The notes under the pieces were generated by a model. That model made no database searches. It was not told the origin of the DNA and saw nothing but the letters and a program-made list of their open reading frames with translations. Made by a program: the position numbers and the translations under genes. This document shows positions 25,820 through 35,893 of a stretch of DNA of 64,000 nucleotides, piece by piece. How positions within the stretch are numbered: the first letter of the stretch is position 1; each line of letters begins with the position of its first letter. Location of the stretch: the NCBI GenBank assembly GCA_013285655.1, contig JABDHI010000005.1, positions 1 to 64,000 of the forward strand. Direction: 5' to 3'. This DNA comes from Bacteroidota bacterium. GTDB taxonomy: Bacteria > Bacteroidota > Bacteroidia > JABEUT01.

Positions 25820-27532
25820 TTAAATCTCCCAGGCAATAAGCTCTTTCACTTCCTTAACTGAAAGTGGCTTTTGCTCTTTAAGTACTTCTGGTTCGTATTT
25901 AGTCTTCAGGTAATTAATTGAAGGAATTAACCATTTTGCACTCTCTTCATTTAAAGCATCTATCAGGAGTGAGATTTGATATAACGAGGTCAGTTTTTCG
26001 AGAAAGGGCTTAGCAGTAGCTTCCATCTCATCTTGCGGAAGTGCCATTAACCTTTTTGGAAAAGCCGCTAGAGTTTCAAGCTCTTTTAAAAGCCATTCAT
26101 CATATTGCTTATTACTGTTTGCTACTCGTGTAATTTCTTCGCATACCATTTCAAAGCCCTTCGATTTTGCCATAGCGCGCATCATATCCAACACAATAAT
26201 ATTTCCTGAGCCTTCCCAAATTGGCGTTACCATTACATCACGCATTATTTTAGGCACTACGGTATCTTCTATATAGCCAAGGCCACCCATCAGCTCCATA
26301 CTTTCCCGTGTGATGTATACACCTGCTTCGGCTGACCACTTTTTAGTCATTGGGTTTATCAGGCGGAACAATTCTTTCTCTTTTTCATTCCCTGCATCCG
26401 CCATGTCGAGGGCCTTTATAGCACGCCATACTAAATAGAAATTAGCCACATTCAATGCACCAAGTTCAGTTAGTTTGGTTCTTATTAATGCATGTTCTAA
26501 AATATCCTTACCAAATGTTTTCCGGTAACTTAAAAATTGATACGCCTCTATCAAAGCCCTCCGTCCACATGTTAAAGCCGCAACCGAATTATAGAGCCTG
26601 CTAATGTTCATCATCTCTGCCATTATCTTAAAGCCACCCATCTCCTCACCTACCAGTTTGCCAATGGTATCAGTCAACATACATTCTGAGCTTACCATTG
26701 ATCGCATCCCTAGTTTATCTTTCACACGTATAACATCAATCGGGTTCTTGCGGCCATCTTCCATATATTTCTCTACCAGAAATATTGAAAGTCCTCTGGT
26801 TCCTGAGATACTTTCATCAGTACGAGCCAACGCGAAAATTACATCAGCATTCGTATTACTACAAAACCACTTTTCGCCGTTCAGGTTGTAATACTTACCT
26901 TCTTTATGCGATGCAGCCACAATATTATTACCAACATCCGATCCGCCTGTTTTTTCCGTTAGGAACATTGCTCCTGTAAACAACTCTTCAGGTTTGTCAG
27001 TATAAATTCTCGGCAAGACTCTTTGCTTATCTTCTTCATCACAAAACATATCTACTAAGCGCGCAGCTCCATCGGTCATGCACAGTGGGCAATATAAACC
27101 ACACTCGCTCATGGCATATAAATAGCCAGTGCTAAAACCAAGACTATGTCTTTCCTTACTAAATTGACTTCTCAATTTAGGCTCCCATTTTACACGAAAC
27201 ATTTCTGACTGAACTGCAATATCTCTTAATTGCCAATATGAAGGGTGAAATCTGAATTCATTTATAGTTTCGCCATAAGCGTTTCTTTTTACTAACACAG
27301 GCCCATTCTTATCTGCAAGCAGAGAAAGTTCGTTCATTCGTCCTGCCGATTCTTTACCCTGCAAATCGAGTTTATCGGTCATGTAAGCAAGCCCCTCTTT
27401 AGAAATACTGTTACTTAAATAATTCCTTAGGATATTATCGCTTTTATAAAAATTATCGCTGGTCTTAAACCCTTCTTTAAGTACTCTATTTTTTGATGCA
27501 GGATAAATCGACGGCTTGGGTTGTGCTTTCAT
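25820..27532 (-). CDS. Acyl-CoA dehydrogenase-family flavoprotein
   Basis: A 570-aa member of the acyl-CoA dehydrogenase superfamily. The middle beta domain shows the flavin-binding MFLTEKTGGSDVG (residues about 195-207) and GEKWFCSNTNADV (about 219-231). The C-terminal helical domain carries the second family signature (ESMELMGGLGYIED ... PIWEGSGNI). The PIWEGSGNI form and the extra C-terminal helical region resemble AidB-like or long-chain members. It probably oxidises an acyl-CoA, though AidB relatives have roles in alkylation stress. It stands alone among secreted-protein genes. Confidence 0.9.
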   Translation of the reverse strand: MKAQPKPSIYPASKNRVLKEGFKTSDNFYKSDNILRNYLSNSISKEGLAYMTDKLDLQGKESAGRMNELSLLADKNGPVLVKRNAYGETINEFRFHPSYWQLRDIAVQSEMFRVKWEPKLRSQFSKERHSLGFSTGYLYAMSECGLYCPLCMTDGAARLVDMFCDEEDKQRVLPRIYTDKPEELFTGAMFLTEKTGGSDVGNNIVAASHKEGKYYNLNGEKWFCSNTNADVIFALARTDESISGTRGLSIFLVEKYMEDGRKNPIDVIRVKDKLGMRSMVSSECMLTDTIGKLVGEEMGGFKIMAEMMNISRLYNSVAALTCGRRALIEAYQFLSYRKTFGKDILEHALIRTKLTELGALNVANFYLVWRAIKALDMADAGNEKEKELFRLINPMTKKWSAEAGVYITRESMELMGGLGYIEDTVVPKIMRDVMVTPIWEGSGNIIVLDMMRAMAKSKGFEMVCEEITRVANSNKQYDEWLLKELETLAAFPKRLMALPQDEMEATAKPFLEKLTSLYQISLLIDALNEESAKWLIPSINYLKTKYEPEVLKEQKPLSVKEVKELIAWEI

Positions 27533-27565
27533 GGTAAATTGATTATTGTTATTTAATCATCTTAC

Positions 27566-27597
27566 CAAAGATATACAATGTATTCTTTTAAGTGAAA
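27566..27597 (-). promoter_or_regulatory. Promoter of acyl-CoA dehydrogenase gene
   Basis: On the minus strand TTTC (27594-27597) is followed after 20 bases by TATCTTTG (27566-27573), a perfect -7 box. The ATG lies 33 bases further on. Confidence 0.6.
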
Positions 27598-27616
27598 AGG
27601 GGCATAAATACCGTAA

Positions 27617-28966
27617 CTATAGCTTTATAAACTTGGCGCTATAGCTTTTCGGACCAGAAATAACTTTAATCATATACACGCCGCTTGCATATGTACTTAC
27701 ATTAATATTACCATTAAGTGAGTTTGATAATTGTTTAGCAAACACTTGTTGGCCAAGCTCATTATATATATAACAATCAGATATTGCAGAGAGTCCTGAA
27801 ATATCTATTGAGATAATTTTACTTGCAGGGTTTGGGTAAACCGAGATATTAATATTTTCCTCAATTTCTTTAACTCCATCTGGCGCTGTCCACATGGCTA
27901 TATTTTTTGCATATGTACCGCCTGCGCTATCAAAACCGCCACCAATATATAAGGCGTTATTGAAAGTTGTCATCGCTATTATCGATCCCCCAACATTAAT
28001 ACCAGTACCTACCGAACTCCATTTCGAGCCATTCCATTTTGCTATACAGTTTATAAACTGTCCGTTAACACTGTCGAAAAAACCTCCGGCATACAATTCG
28101 CCACTGTAAGAAATAAGTGCATTTACCTGAGACCCGCCCGGCTCACCATATAAGCCCGAATCAAGTGGTGTGAAGCTTGTACCATTCCACATGGCTATAC
28201 TATTTGCTGGCGTACCACCTATGGTATCAGCCCATCCTCCTACATATAAACTACCATTATATTCCGCCAGTGCGTACATTGGTCCGTTGGTATAGGAACC
28301 AACGGCAGACCAGTTAGCTCCATCCCATTTCGCAATTTCACTTACAGGAACACCACCGGCGCTGTCTATTCCACCTGCTACATATAAATAACCGTTATAA
28401 ACTAATAGTGCAAATACTCCGTCATCTTCATCGGCAGCATAAATACCTGTGCTTAACGGATACCAGTTCGTGCCATCCCACCGGGCAATTCCAAATATTT
28501 GTTTTCCGTCAACCGTATCAAACGAACCTCCGGCATAAAGACTTCCGTTATAAACTGCCATAGAATAAACTCCATACTCCTGCGACTTCATTCCCATTCC
28601 AACGGGTGCCCAGTTTATGCCATTCCACATAGCTATATCATTCGCTTCCACTCCGCCTATGGTATCAAAAAAACCTCCAGCGTATAAATTGCCATTATAC
28701 CAAGCCATTGCATTTATATAGCCATTAGTGCCTGTGCCTGTGGGTGTCCAATTTGCACCATTCCATTGAGCCATATCATTTACACTTACGCCACCTGCCG
28801 AATTAAACCAGCCTCCTGCGTAAAGCAATGAATCATGCGCGAATAATGACCATGTTGTATTTACCGAAGTACCAGTAATACCACTTCCCACAGGGCTCCA
28901 TGTTTGCGCATTAGCACCCATGAATGATACTATAAATACTGAAAATAACCCTATCCTACTTTTCAT
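27617..28966 (-). CDS. Secreted beta-propeller (Kelch-like) protein with T9SS sorting signal
   Basis: The tracked ORF begins at 28996, but the Met at codon 11 (28966) starts the signal peptide MKSRIGLFSVFIVSFMGANAQ and is preferred. The body is about seven repeats of roughly 45-50 residues with the pattern MAVYNGSLYAGGSFDTVDG...IARWDGTNWYPLSTG, a galactose-oxidase/Kelch-like propeller. The C-terminus is a T9SS type A domain (VYPNPASKIISIDI ... SGVYMIKVI). No enzyme signature is seen. It is last in the leftward run with the barrel protein and the two phosphoesterases, so it may bind substrate for them or a surface partner. Confidence 0.85.
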   Translation of the reverse strand: MKSRIGLFSVFIVSFMGANAQTWSPVGSGITGTSVNTTWSLFAHDSLLYAGGWFNSAGGVSVNDMAQWNGANWTPTGTGTNGYINAMAWYNGNLYAGGFFDTIGGVEANDIAMWNGINWAPVGMGMKSQEYGVYSMAVYNGSLYAGGSFDTVDGKQIFGIARWDGTNWYPLSTGIYAADEDDGVFALLVYNGYLYVAGGIDSAGGVPVSEIAKWDGANWSAVGSYTNGPMYALAEYNGSLYVGGWADTIGGTPANSIAMWNGTSFTPLDSGLYGEPGGSQVNALISYSGELYAGGFFDSVNGQFINCIAKWNGSKWSSVGTGINVGGSIIAMTTFNNALYIGGGFDSAGGTYAKNIAMWTAPDGVKEIEENINISVYPNPASKIISIDISGLSAISDCYIYNELGQQVFAKQLSNSLNGNINVSTYASGVYMIKVISGPKSYSAKFIKL

Positions 28967-29011
28967 GCAATCAATAAAAGCACCCAAGGTTATCATTTTG
29001 ATTAGCTTAAC

Positions 29012-30361
29012 TTAGTTCTTAAAGAACTGGTAGTAAAACGTAATACGTGCAACTAAATCATAACCCGCTTTTTGGTTATCTGTTGCAGGTGTTGGGTTCG
29101 TAGTATTATATTGGCTTGTAGTATTTGCGCTATACCATATATTAGGCATAAAATGTATTTGTTTAATAGGCTGATAATCGAGTCCAAAAACATAATATGA
29201 CTCCTTAACCGGATTCTGTAATTCATAACTGGATCCATTAATATACATACCACCTGGTAAATAAGTAATATTAGGATTAAAATTTACTGATGGATTATAT
29301 CCATCATGACGTGCAAAGAGACTTAATTTTGGAGCATTGGTACTTTTATCTCGCATTAACACAACCGCTGCCATAATAGAGTACCCGGACTGAATATTGT
29401 TAACTGTATCTCCTTGCACAGGAACTCCAGGGCCAGAAACCTGACTAACGGTATTATATGCTGTTTGTTGAAAATATTCAATACTCACATTAAAATTCTT
29501 GGTTTTATACCCTAAAAAAGCACGTCCCGTCAGTATATATTGGTGCATATCATGCACTTGGCCTGGTACTGATTGCCATTCCCATGTACGTCCATCGCCA
29601 AAAAGATCAAGCACAAGTTTATCCCCAAAAGCTTTTACATATATATCTCCATAATATTTATGCCATGGAGTTTGAACAGGTAAGCTAAATAGGTCAGGTA
29701 CTGCGCCAGTGCCGTTACCAACCATAAAATTAAAACCTACGCAAGCATTTTCAATTCCCATGTCATCCTTTTTGCTCCAAAGTTTACCGCCAATACTGGC
29801 ACCGAAATCATTCGAACCTGTTATACCTTTCATATCCATAATAGTGCGGTCGATTGAACGATACCCCCAAAAAGGCTCCTCAGTAATGGCAAATGATGGA
29901 GTAGTAATTGCTCCAACAGAAAGTTTTAATCCGGTGTTAAAGAAATTAGCCCATTCCATGTTAGCATATTTCAGATAAAAACTTCTGTTAGATTTAGGAT
30001 CAATTGTAGGCGAACTGGTATAATAATTATCGGCATTCTCTTCCGATGCCATTACAGCATGAACAGAAAATTGCTTGTTAAAAAAGTAATCATACCCTAA
30101 ATAAAGCCGTTGCAGCGAGAATGCGTTGTACCCTTTAGGAACTTGTGAATATTGCGTATTCCCACGTGGGGCGGAATCGGCATGTAATTTGGTAAAATAG
30201 CTACCAAACATATAACCCCAAAAATGGCCGCGAGTTGAATCTGGCGATTCATGCGGAGTAACAGTAACAGGGTAGTTATTAAAATCAGCAAATTGGGCAT
30301 TAGAAATATTTAACGTCATAATAAAAGCGCAAATTGCAATAATTACTCTTTTTGTTCTCAT
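29012..30361 (-). CDS. Outer-membrane beta-barrel (porin-like) protein
   Basis: A 449-aa protein with signal peptide MRTKRVIIAICAFIMTLNISNAQ and alternating amphipathic strands with many aromatic residues (AFSLQRLYLGYDYFFNKQFSVHAVMAS; YDLVARITFYYQFFKN). The last residue region ends in aromatics, as expected for BAM substrates, and there is no T9SS tail. The family is not certain; it resembles the Porin O/P (phosphate-selective) type in general layout, but I cannot show it. It lies 79 bases after a secreted phosphoesterase on the same strand, which would fit uptake of released phosphate. Confidence 0.75.
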   Translation of the reverse strand: MRTKRVIIAICAFIMTLNISNAQFADFNNYPVTVTPHESPDSTRGHFWGYMFGSYFTKLHADSAPRGNTQYSQVPKGYNAFSLQRLYLGYDYFFNKQFSVHAVMASEENADNYYTSSPTIDPKSNRSFYLKYANMEWANFFNTGLKLSVGAITTPSFAITEEPFWGYRSIDRTIMDMKGITGSNDFGASIGGKLWSKKDDMGIENACVGFNFMVGNGTGAVPDLFSLPVQTPWHKYYGDIYVKAFGDKLVLDLFGDGRTWEWQSVPGQVHDMHQYILTGRAFLGYKTKNFNVSIEYFQQTAYNTVSQVSGPGVPVQGDTVNNIQSGYSIMAAVVLMRDKSTNAPKLSLFARHDGYNPSVNFNPNITYLPGGMYINGSSYELQNPVKESYYVFGLDYQPIKQIHFMPNIWYSANTTSQYNTTNPTPATDNQKAGYDLVARITFYYQFFKN

Positions 30362-30440
30362 GATTGTTCTCCTCTTTAAAATTACTGGTTCCTACTTCAG
30401 TAAGAGCCAGTCTGTTATTTATTAAATATTAAAATTTAAC

Positions 30441-31643
30441 TTACTTACTTATTACAATCTTTTTACAAACATTTATCTTTTCGCCGGCAATGTTCAGGAA
30501 ATAAATGCCGTTCGAAACCGCTTCCGTGCTTATAATCATGTTATTCTCACCTGACTTCAATTCAACCGGCATTTCTTTTACCAATCGACCTGTAATATCA
30601 TACAAGCCAACTTTTGCATTGCTTTCAGATACAGAATAAACATTTATGTTTAACTCACTTTTTGCAGGCACGGGCCAGGTAGTAACTTTGTTTTGTGATT
30701 CTCCACTAACAGGATCAATACCTGTGGTAACTGTCCACATATTGGTTGGATATTCAGATGCTGTAGCGCTATTGGCACATTCGGTAGATATACCATACAT
30801 TTCCTCCCATAATTTAAGAGTACTGTAGTGGGTCACAGATGTACCATAGTTACCACCTATAATTAATCCGCTACACACCAACAGTGGAATATGGTTACTC
30901 GGACTTGTAGAAGAATAGTCATCTTCATCCCATATTACAAAAACAACGGTGTTATTAGCAGGATTAGAGGCCCAACGAATCAATGGCATCATATTGGTAT
31001 GAAACCAATTATCACCATTTGGTATAGCAGACGATGCAAGTCCATCGTGCATATCATCAACCGAATTTGGGATTACCCAAGCCATAGTAGGTAATGAGCT
31101 GTAATGATTTGAATCGGGGAAGTAAGTACCTACCGGAGCAAAAGGCAAATCAGATTTTATAGGAATAGTATCGGCGTTGGTGTTGTGCCCGATCCAATTG
31201 ATCCACGGACAGTGCTTAGTGTAATAATTACCTTGGTCACCTTTTATCCATCCTACAGATGGCTGGCCTTCAGAATAACCAATAAATGTATAACCTTTCT
31301 GAATCATTGAAGAACCAATGTTACAATCGTTAAAAGGTGTATTAGGAGCGGGGCCTGTTAAGTCAGTTGTAACACCTTGATTTTCTCCTGAGAACAAATC
31401 AAGATAATTAGGTTCGCTTGGGTGGGCAATTGCAGTAGCCAATGTCATATTGGCACAATAAGATTGTTTTGATACATACGTTATTGTTGGTGCAAGAGAA
31501 GAACCTATAATTTTAGCATAGGCATAATTCTCTTCCATTATAACCACTACGTGTGCAGGCGGTTTACCAGGATATTGCGCTTTTACAACAACATTGCTCA
31601 ATAAAACACAAAGAGCAATCAGAGTTAATGCAATTTTTTTCAT
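30441..31643 (-). CDS. Secreted phosphoesterase (phospholipase C/acid phosphatase family) with T9SS signal (copy 2)
   Basis: A 400-aa secreted enzyme of the PF04185-type phosphoesterase family. After the signal peptide (MKKIALTLIALCVLLSNVVVKAQ) come the family motifs VVIMEENYAY (about 33-42, metal-binding Glu-Asn), HPSEPNYLDLFSG (about 93-105), NSVDDMHDG (about 195) and VVFVIWDEDDYSS (about 240). The T9SS type A domain follows (GLYDITGRLVKEM ... NGIYFLNI). Known members hydrolyse phosphomonoesters or phospholipid head groups. The next gene upstream is a close paralogue with a 34-base gap. I infer a role in phosphoester scavenging. Confidence 0.88.
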   Translation of the reverse strand: MKKIALTLIALCVLLSNVVVKAQYPGKPPAHVVVIMEENYAYAKIIGSSLAPTITYVSKQSYCANMTLATAIAHPSEPNYLDLFSGENQGVTTDLTGPAPNTPFNDCNIGSSMIQKGYTFIGYSEGQPSVGWIKGDQGNYYTKHCPWINWIGHNTNADTIPIKSDLPFAPVGTYFPDSNHYSSLPTMAWVIPNSVDDMHDGLASSAIPNGDNWFHTNMMPLIRWASNPANNTVVFVIWDEDDYSSTSPSNHIPLLVCSGLIIGGNYGTSVTHYSTLKLWEEMYGISTECANSATASEYPTNMWTVTTGIDPVSGESQNKVTTWPVPAKSELNINVYSVSESNAKVGLYDITGRLVKEMPVELKSGENNMIISTEAVSNGIYFLNIAGEKINVCKKIVISK

Positions 31644-31677
31644 TTTATTTTTATTAAGAATTCAAATACTTTAAGTT

Positions 31678-32886
31678 TTATTTACTCACTACAATTTTTT
31701 GACAAACATTTATTTTTTCGCCTGTGATATTGAGAAAATAAATTCCGTTTGAAATATCTCCGGTATTAACCACAACATTATTATCCCCGGATTTTAAATC
31801 AGTAGTCATTTGTTTCACCATACGACCTGTAATATCATATAATCCAATAGTAGCCCTACCCTCCGCAACAGAGGTAATGGCCATTTTCAATTCATCCTTA
31901 GCAGGTACTGGCCATGTAATAACCTTATTGGTTATACCGGCAATACTATTTATACCAACCGCTGCTTTCCATATGGCACTTGGCACTTCGTTAGCTGTAG
32001 CACTAGAACCACATTCAGGCAAACCGTACATTTCTTCCATCATCCTTAAAACACTGTAATGGTTTACCGCTTGGCCGTAACTACCACCTTTTACAATACC
32101 CCCAACTATAAACAATGGAATATGATTAGATGGACTACCGCTAGCATAATCATCTTCATCCCATATTACAATCATTACCGCATTATTGGCAGGATTAGCA
32201 ACCCAGCGAACGAGGGGCATCATATTTTTTTTGAACCAATTATCACCATTAGGAATTGCAGTGGGTGCAGTACCGTCATGCATATCATCAACAGAATTTG
32301 GTATAACCCATGTCATGGTTGGTAAATTGCTATAATGATTTGAATCGGGGAAATATGTACCTAAAGGGAACATCGGTAAATCAGAAGCAATTGGAACAGA
32401 ATCGTATGGTGCAGGCACACCATAGCCTATCCAATTTATCCAAGGGCAATGTTTTGTATAGTAGTTTCCGGCATCACCTTGATACCAACCAACTGAAGGC
32501 TGATCTTCCGAATAACCGATAAAGGTTTTACCCGCTTGTATAATAGAAGAACCTAGATTACAATCATTGAATGGTGCATTTGGTGCCGGTCCGGATAAAT
32601 CTGTCACCACCCCATGATTGGTTCCTGAAAACAAATCAAGATAATTAGGCTCACTTGGGTGCATAATAGCGGTGGCTAGTGTCATGTTAGCAGTAATAGA
32701 AGTATCCTTTGCCAGTGCATTAAGGCAAGGAGCAAGAGAGTTTCCTATAATTGTTTTATATGAGTAATTCTCCTCCATTACCACAATAACGTGTGCAGGA
32801 GCTGGACCAACGTATTGCGCCTTCAGGATATTTTCACCTGTTAATACAGCACAAAAAATACTAAAGCAGAATGTAATTTTTCTCAT
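31678..32886 (-). CDS. Secreted phosphoesterase (phospholipase C/acid phosphatase family) with T9SS signal (copy 1)
   Basis: Paralogue of the next gene. I prefer the internal Met (MRKITFCFSIFCAVLTGENILKAQ, start 32886) over the tracked 32919 because it begins a proper signal peptide. The same motifs are present: VVMEENYSYK, HPSEPNYLDLFSG, NSVDDMHDG and IVIWDEDDYAS, followed by a T9SS domain (GLYDITGRMVKQM). Compared with copy 2 it has a two-residue-longer loop near the KHCPWINW motif. It heads a leftward operon of four genes (two phosphoesterases, barrel, propeller). Confidence 0.88.
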   Translation of the reverse strand: MRKITFCFSIFCAVLTGENILKAQYVGPAPAHVIVVMEENYSYKTIIGNSLAPCLNALAKDTSITANMTLATAIMHPSEPNYLDLFSGTNHGVVTDLSGPAPNAPFNDCNLGSSIIQAGKTFIGYSEDQPSVGWYQGDAGNYYTKHCPWINWIGYGVPAPYDSVPIASDLPMFPLGTYFPDSNHYSNLPTMTWVIPNSVDDMHDGTAPTAIPNGDNWFKKNMMPLVRWVANPANNAVMIVIWDEDDYASGSPSNHIPLFIVGGIVKGGSYGQAVNHYSVLRMMEEMYGLPECGSSATANEVPSAIWKAAVGINSIAGITNKVITWPVPAKDELKMAITSVAEGRATIGLYDITGRMVKQMTTDLKSGDNNVVVNTGDISNGIYFLNITGEKINVCQKIVVSK

Positions 32887-33223
32887 TATATCAGGGTAAT
32901 AATTTTTAACGTGCCGCAATATTAGTAATCGCGCATGTCTATAACTCCGCTATAAATATTAAGTATTTGTTAAGTTTCGAATTGTTTGTGTTAACAATAA
33001 GATAATATGCTAAAACTCGCACGTTACTACTACCGCATTCTATTGATTTACAAGGCTTACAACTATATTAAAGAATACTAATCTATAGTTGCTCATGGCT
33101 ATGTAGCTATTCTTAACATATGATTAACATTATGTAAATACTGGTTTGTTTCTTTTGCGGCACAAAATGCGTCCCCTTGGTGTTTAGATGCAGTTTGAAA
33201 ACAAAACAATTATAACAATAATC

Positions 33224-35797
33224 ATGAAAAGAAAACAAATCTACCTTTTATCATTAGCATTCCTGGGCTTAATGGGCCGATCGAACGCGCAATGTGGGTT
33301 CAATTACCTTGGCCCTGTTGATTCGGCCAGCCATATTTCATTTGGCGAATCAGAATATGAAGCTATGGCAGTTGATCCTAGCACTAATACCCCATATGTT
33401 GCTTATCGCGATGGTAACAATTTTTATGGAACTTCAGTAAAAAAATATGTTGCAGGAACTTGGGTACAAGTTGGTGCTACTGGCTTTACTTATGGAGCTA
33501 CCAGCGCCGAAGTTTATGATAATGCTATAACAATTGACAAACATGGTATACCTTATGTAGCTTGCGAAAACAAGGGCTATGCAAACCATTGCGCGGTATA
33601 TATGTTCAACGGAACTAAGTGGGATACTTTACCAGGTCAGGTTTCTGGTTTTACAACCCCGGCTCAGTTCATTTCTATAACTACTGATACCAATGGTATT
33701 CCTTACGTAGCTTATGAAAACGTTGCCACATCTAAAATGAATGTTCAAATGTACAATGCACTAACAAAGTCATGGGTACCAGTAGGAGCTTCGGTTGCAG
33801 TTTCTAAAGGACAAGCGCAATATTGTCAAATTGCATTTGACCGTGTACACAATGTTCCTTACGTAGCTTATGAAGATGGCTTTAAGCCAAACCATGCTGA
33901 CCATTTAATGGTTCAGTATTTTAACGGTACAAATTGGGTTGTTCCTGGTGTTGCTACTGTACCTGCAGATTCAGTTGGAATTACAACTGATACAGTAAAC
34001 TGGGTTTCCTTAACTATGGATAAAAAAGGTAATGCAATTGTTGCCTACGAAGATTTCTCTTCAGGCAAGAATCTTGGCATTATGATGTTTGACTCGGCAA
34101 CTTCAACATGGAGTGCTGATACAAACAATAGGACAAAATATCTTGGCGGTCCTGTAAACTATGTATCAGCAGGCGTTGACTCGGCTGATAACGTTTATGT
34201 TGCTTACCAAGATCTGTCTTACTACGGTTATGATGGTTTAAGTATGGTTGAATATAACAACTCAAAGAACAGTGTAGATTTCGTTGGTTCTTACAAAGTA
34301 TCACAAGCTGTTTCTGCCGGTGATGCAAATTTTATCTCCTTAGCTGTAGATAACCATGGCGTACCGATGCTTGCTTACGAAGATAAAGGTGTGGGCGACC
34401 ACGCACAAGCATTCCAATGGAGTAGCTCAGCAAAACAATGGCTCTATATGTCCACTACCGGTATTTCTAACATGAACCCGGGTACCGCGAATGGATTAGC
34501 ACAATACACTTCAATTTCTGTTTCTCCTACTACAAGTAACCCATACATTGCTTACCACGATGCTAACACAGGTGGCAAGGCTACTGTGATGATGTATAAT
34601 GGAAGTACTTGGTCTACTGTAGGTACACCTGGTATTTCTTTAGGTACTGCAAAGTTTACCAATATGGGCTTTGATGCTGCCGGCGATCCTATTTGTCTTT
34701 TCACCGATGGCGGAGCTACTACCAAATATAGCATATCTTGTATGAAATATACTACTGGTGCATGGTCTGCAATAGGAACCAATGCTGCTGCAGTTAGTGG
34801 TGGTACATGCTATTACGCTTCTATGGCTATTTGGAAAGATACTATTTACACAGCGTTTGAACTTGCTGACTACCACATGTCAGTTATGAAATGTGCTGTT
34901 GGTGGTTCTACCTGGACCAACGTAGGCCCTGCTGATGTTAATGGTGATTCTGCTTCTTACGAAAACATTGCAGTTGATAAAAACGGAAATGTTTACGTGG
35001 CCTTCTCTGATAACGCTTCAAACCAAAATGGTATTTCAGTAATGGAATATACAAGCACCGGCTGGCAATGGGTTGGTACACGTAACTTCTCAGGTGGTAA
35101 ATCTGTTTACCCTTCTATCAAGATCAATCCACTTACAAATATGCCTGTAGTTGCTTACTCTTCTTACGGAGCCGGTAACGAAGCTAATGTTCAGGAATGG
35201 AACGGTAGCGCATGGGTATATGTTGGTGCTGCCGGTTTCTCAACCGACTGGACCAGCTACATGTCACTTGCAATTGATCCTAAAGGCGCTTACTACGTAT
35301 CTTATGATGATTGGGGTAACGAAGTTCACAACCAAGGCCAATATGATGTTACTGTAGAAAAATTTGACACCAAAGTTGACACTGCGTGGAAGGTTCTTCC
35401 ATTAGGCGGCGGTTCTTGCTCTCAAAATGGTGCTTCTTATGAACAATGTACACTTGATGCAAATGGTAACCTGTATGTAGCTTATTCTTCTTACAGTGCA
35501 TTTGTACAAGAATTGAATTGCCCATTAGGCATCAATGAAATTAATGGTAATAGCAACGCTCATGTTAGTGTGTTTCCTAACCCTAACCACGGTTCGTTTA
35601 CTGTTGCAGTAACAAATGCTCCTGAAAAATCATACATCAGTGTATTTGATGTTCTTGGTCAGAACATTTACCAAACCAAATTAACCTCTGACAAAACAGA
35701 GATCAACCTTGGCACACAAGCTCCTGGTATTTATTTATACCGCGTTCTTGCTGAAAATGGCAATGTAATTTCTACAGGAAAACTGATAATTAAATAA
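33224..35797 (+). CDS. Secreted beta-propeller protein with T9SS sorting signal
   Basis: The tracked start (33188) gives a poor N-terminus; the Met at codon 13 (33224) begins the signal peptide MKRKQIYLLSLAFLGLMGRSNAQ. The protein is about 857 aa. From residue about 45 to 770 it repeats units close to GIPYVAYENVATSKMNVQMYNALTK, that is I-P-Y-V-A-Y-x-D/E followed by a W/V-x-x-V segment. The units are roughly 50 residues, and there are more than would fill one propeller, so two may be present. The T9SS type A domain ends the protein (VFPNPNHGSFTV ... PGIYLYRVL). The function is unknown; a ligand-binding surface protein is inferred. Confidence 0.85.
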   Translation: MKRKQIYLLSLAFLGLMGRSNAQCGFNYLGPVDSASHISFGESEYEAMAVDPSTNTPYVAYRDGNNFYGTSVKKYVAGTWVQVGATGFTYGATSAEVYDNAITIDKHGIPYVACENKGYANHCAVYMFNGTKWDTLPGQVSGFTTPAQFISITTDTNGIPYVAYENVATSKMNVQMYNALTKSWVPVGASVAVSKGQAQYCQIAFDRVHNVPYVAYEDGFKPNHADHLMVQYFNGTNWVVPGVATVPADSVGITTDTVNWVSLTMDKKGNAIVAYEDFSSGKNLGIMMFDSATSTWSADTNNRTKYLGGPVNYVSAGVDSADNVYVAYQDLSYYGYDGLSMVEYNNSKNSVDFVGSYKVSQAVSAGDANFISLAVDNHGVPMLAYEDKGVGDHAQAFQWSSSAKQWLYMSTTGISNMNPGTANGLAQYTSISVSPTTSNPYIAYHDANTGGKATVMMYNGSTWSTVGTPGISLGTAKFTNMGFDAAGDPICLFTDGGATTKYSISCMKYTTGAWSAIGTNAAAVSGGTCYYASMAIWKDTIYTAFELADYHMSVMKCAVGGSTWTNVGPADVNGDSASYENIAVDKNGNVYVAFSDNASNQNGISVMEYTSTGWQWVGTRNFSGGKSVYPSIKINPLTNMPVVAYSSYGAGNEANVQEWNGSAWVYVGAAGFSTDWTSYMSLAIDPKGAYYVSYDDWGNEVHNQGQYDVTVEKFDTKVDTAWKVLPLGGGSCSQNGASYEQCTLDANGNLYVAYSSYSAFVQELNCPLGINEINGNSNAHVSVFPNPNHGSFTVAVTNAPEKSYISVFDVLGQNIYQTKLTSDKTEINLGTQAPGIYLYRVLAENGNVISTGKLIIK

Positions 35798-35817
35798 TTG
35801 CAAATTTTGAGTACTTA

Positions 35818-35855
35818 GGAAAAGCAACATATGTATATATGTTGCTTTTCCTTTT
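35818..35855 (+). terminator. Rho-independent terminator after beta-propeller gene
   Basis: GGAAAAGCAACATAT-GTAT-ATATGTTGCTTTTCC forms a perfect 15-bp stem followed by TTTTT. It overlaps the tracked start (35831) of the next ORF, which shows that start is wrong. Confidence 0.92.
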
Positions 35856-35893
35856 TAAAGAAAATAATAGCTGACAGTATAATTCTTCTAATC

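Noticed and set aside
35831-35893. Upstream 21-codon extension of the first PLD-like gene
   Set aside because: It starts inside a 15-bp terminator stem and would put a non-signal sequence before a good signal peptide.
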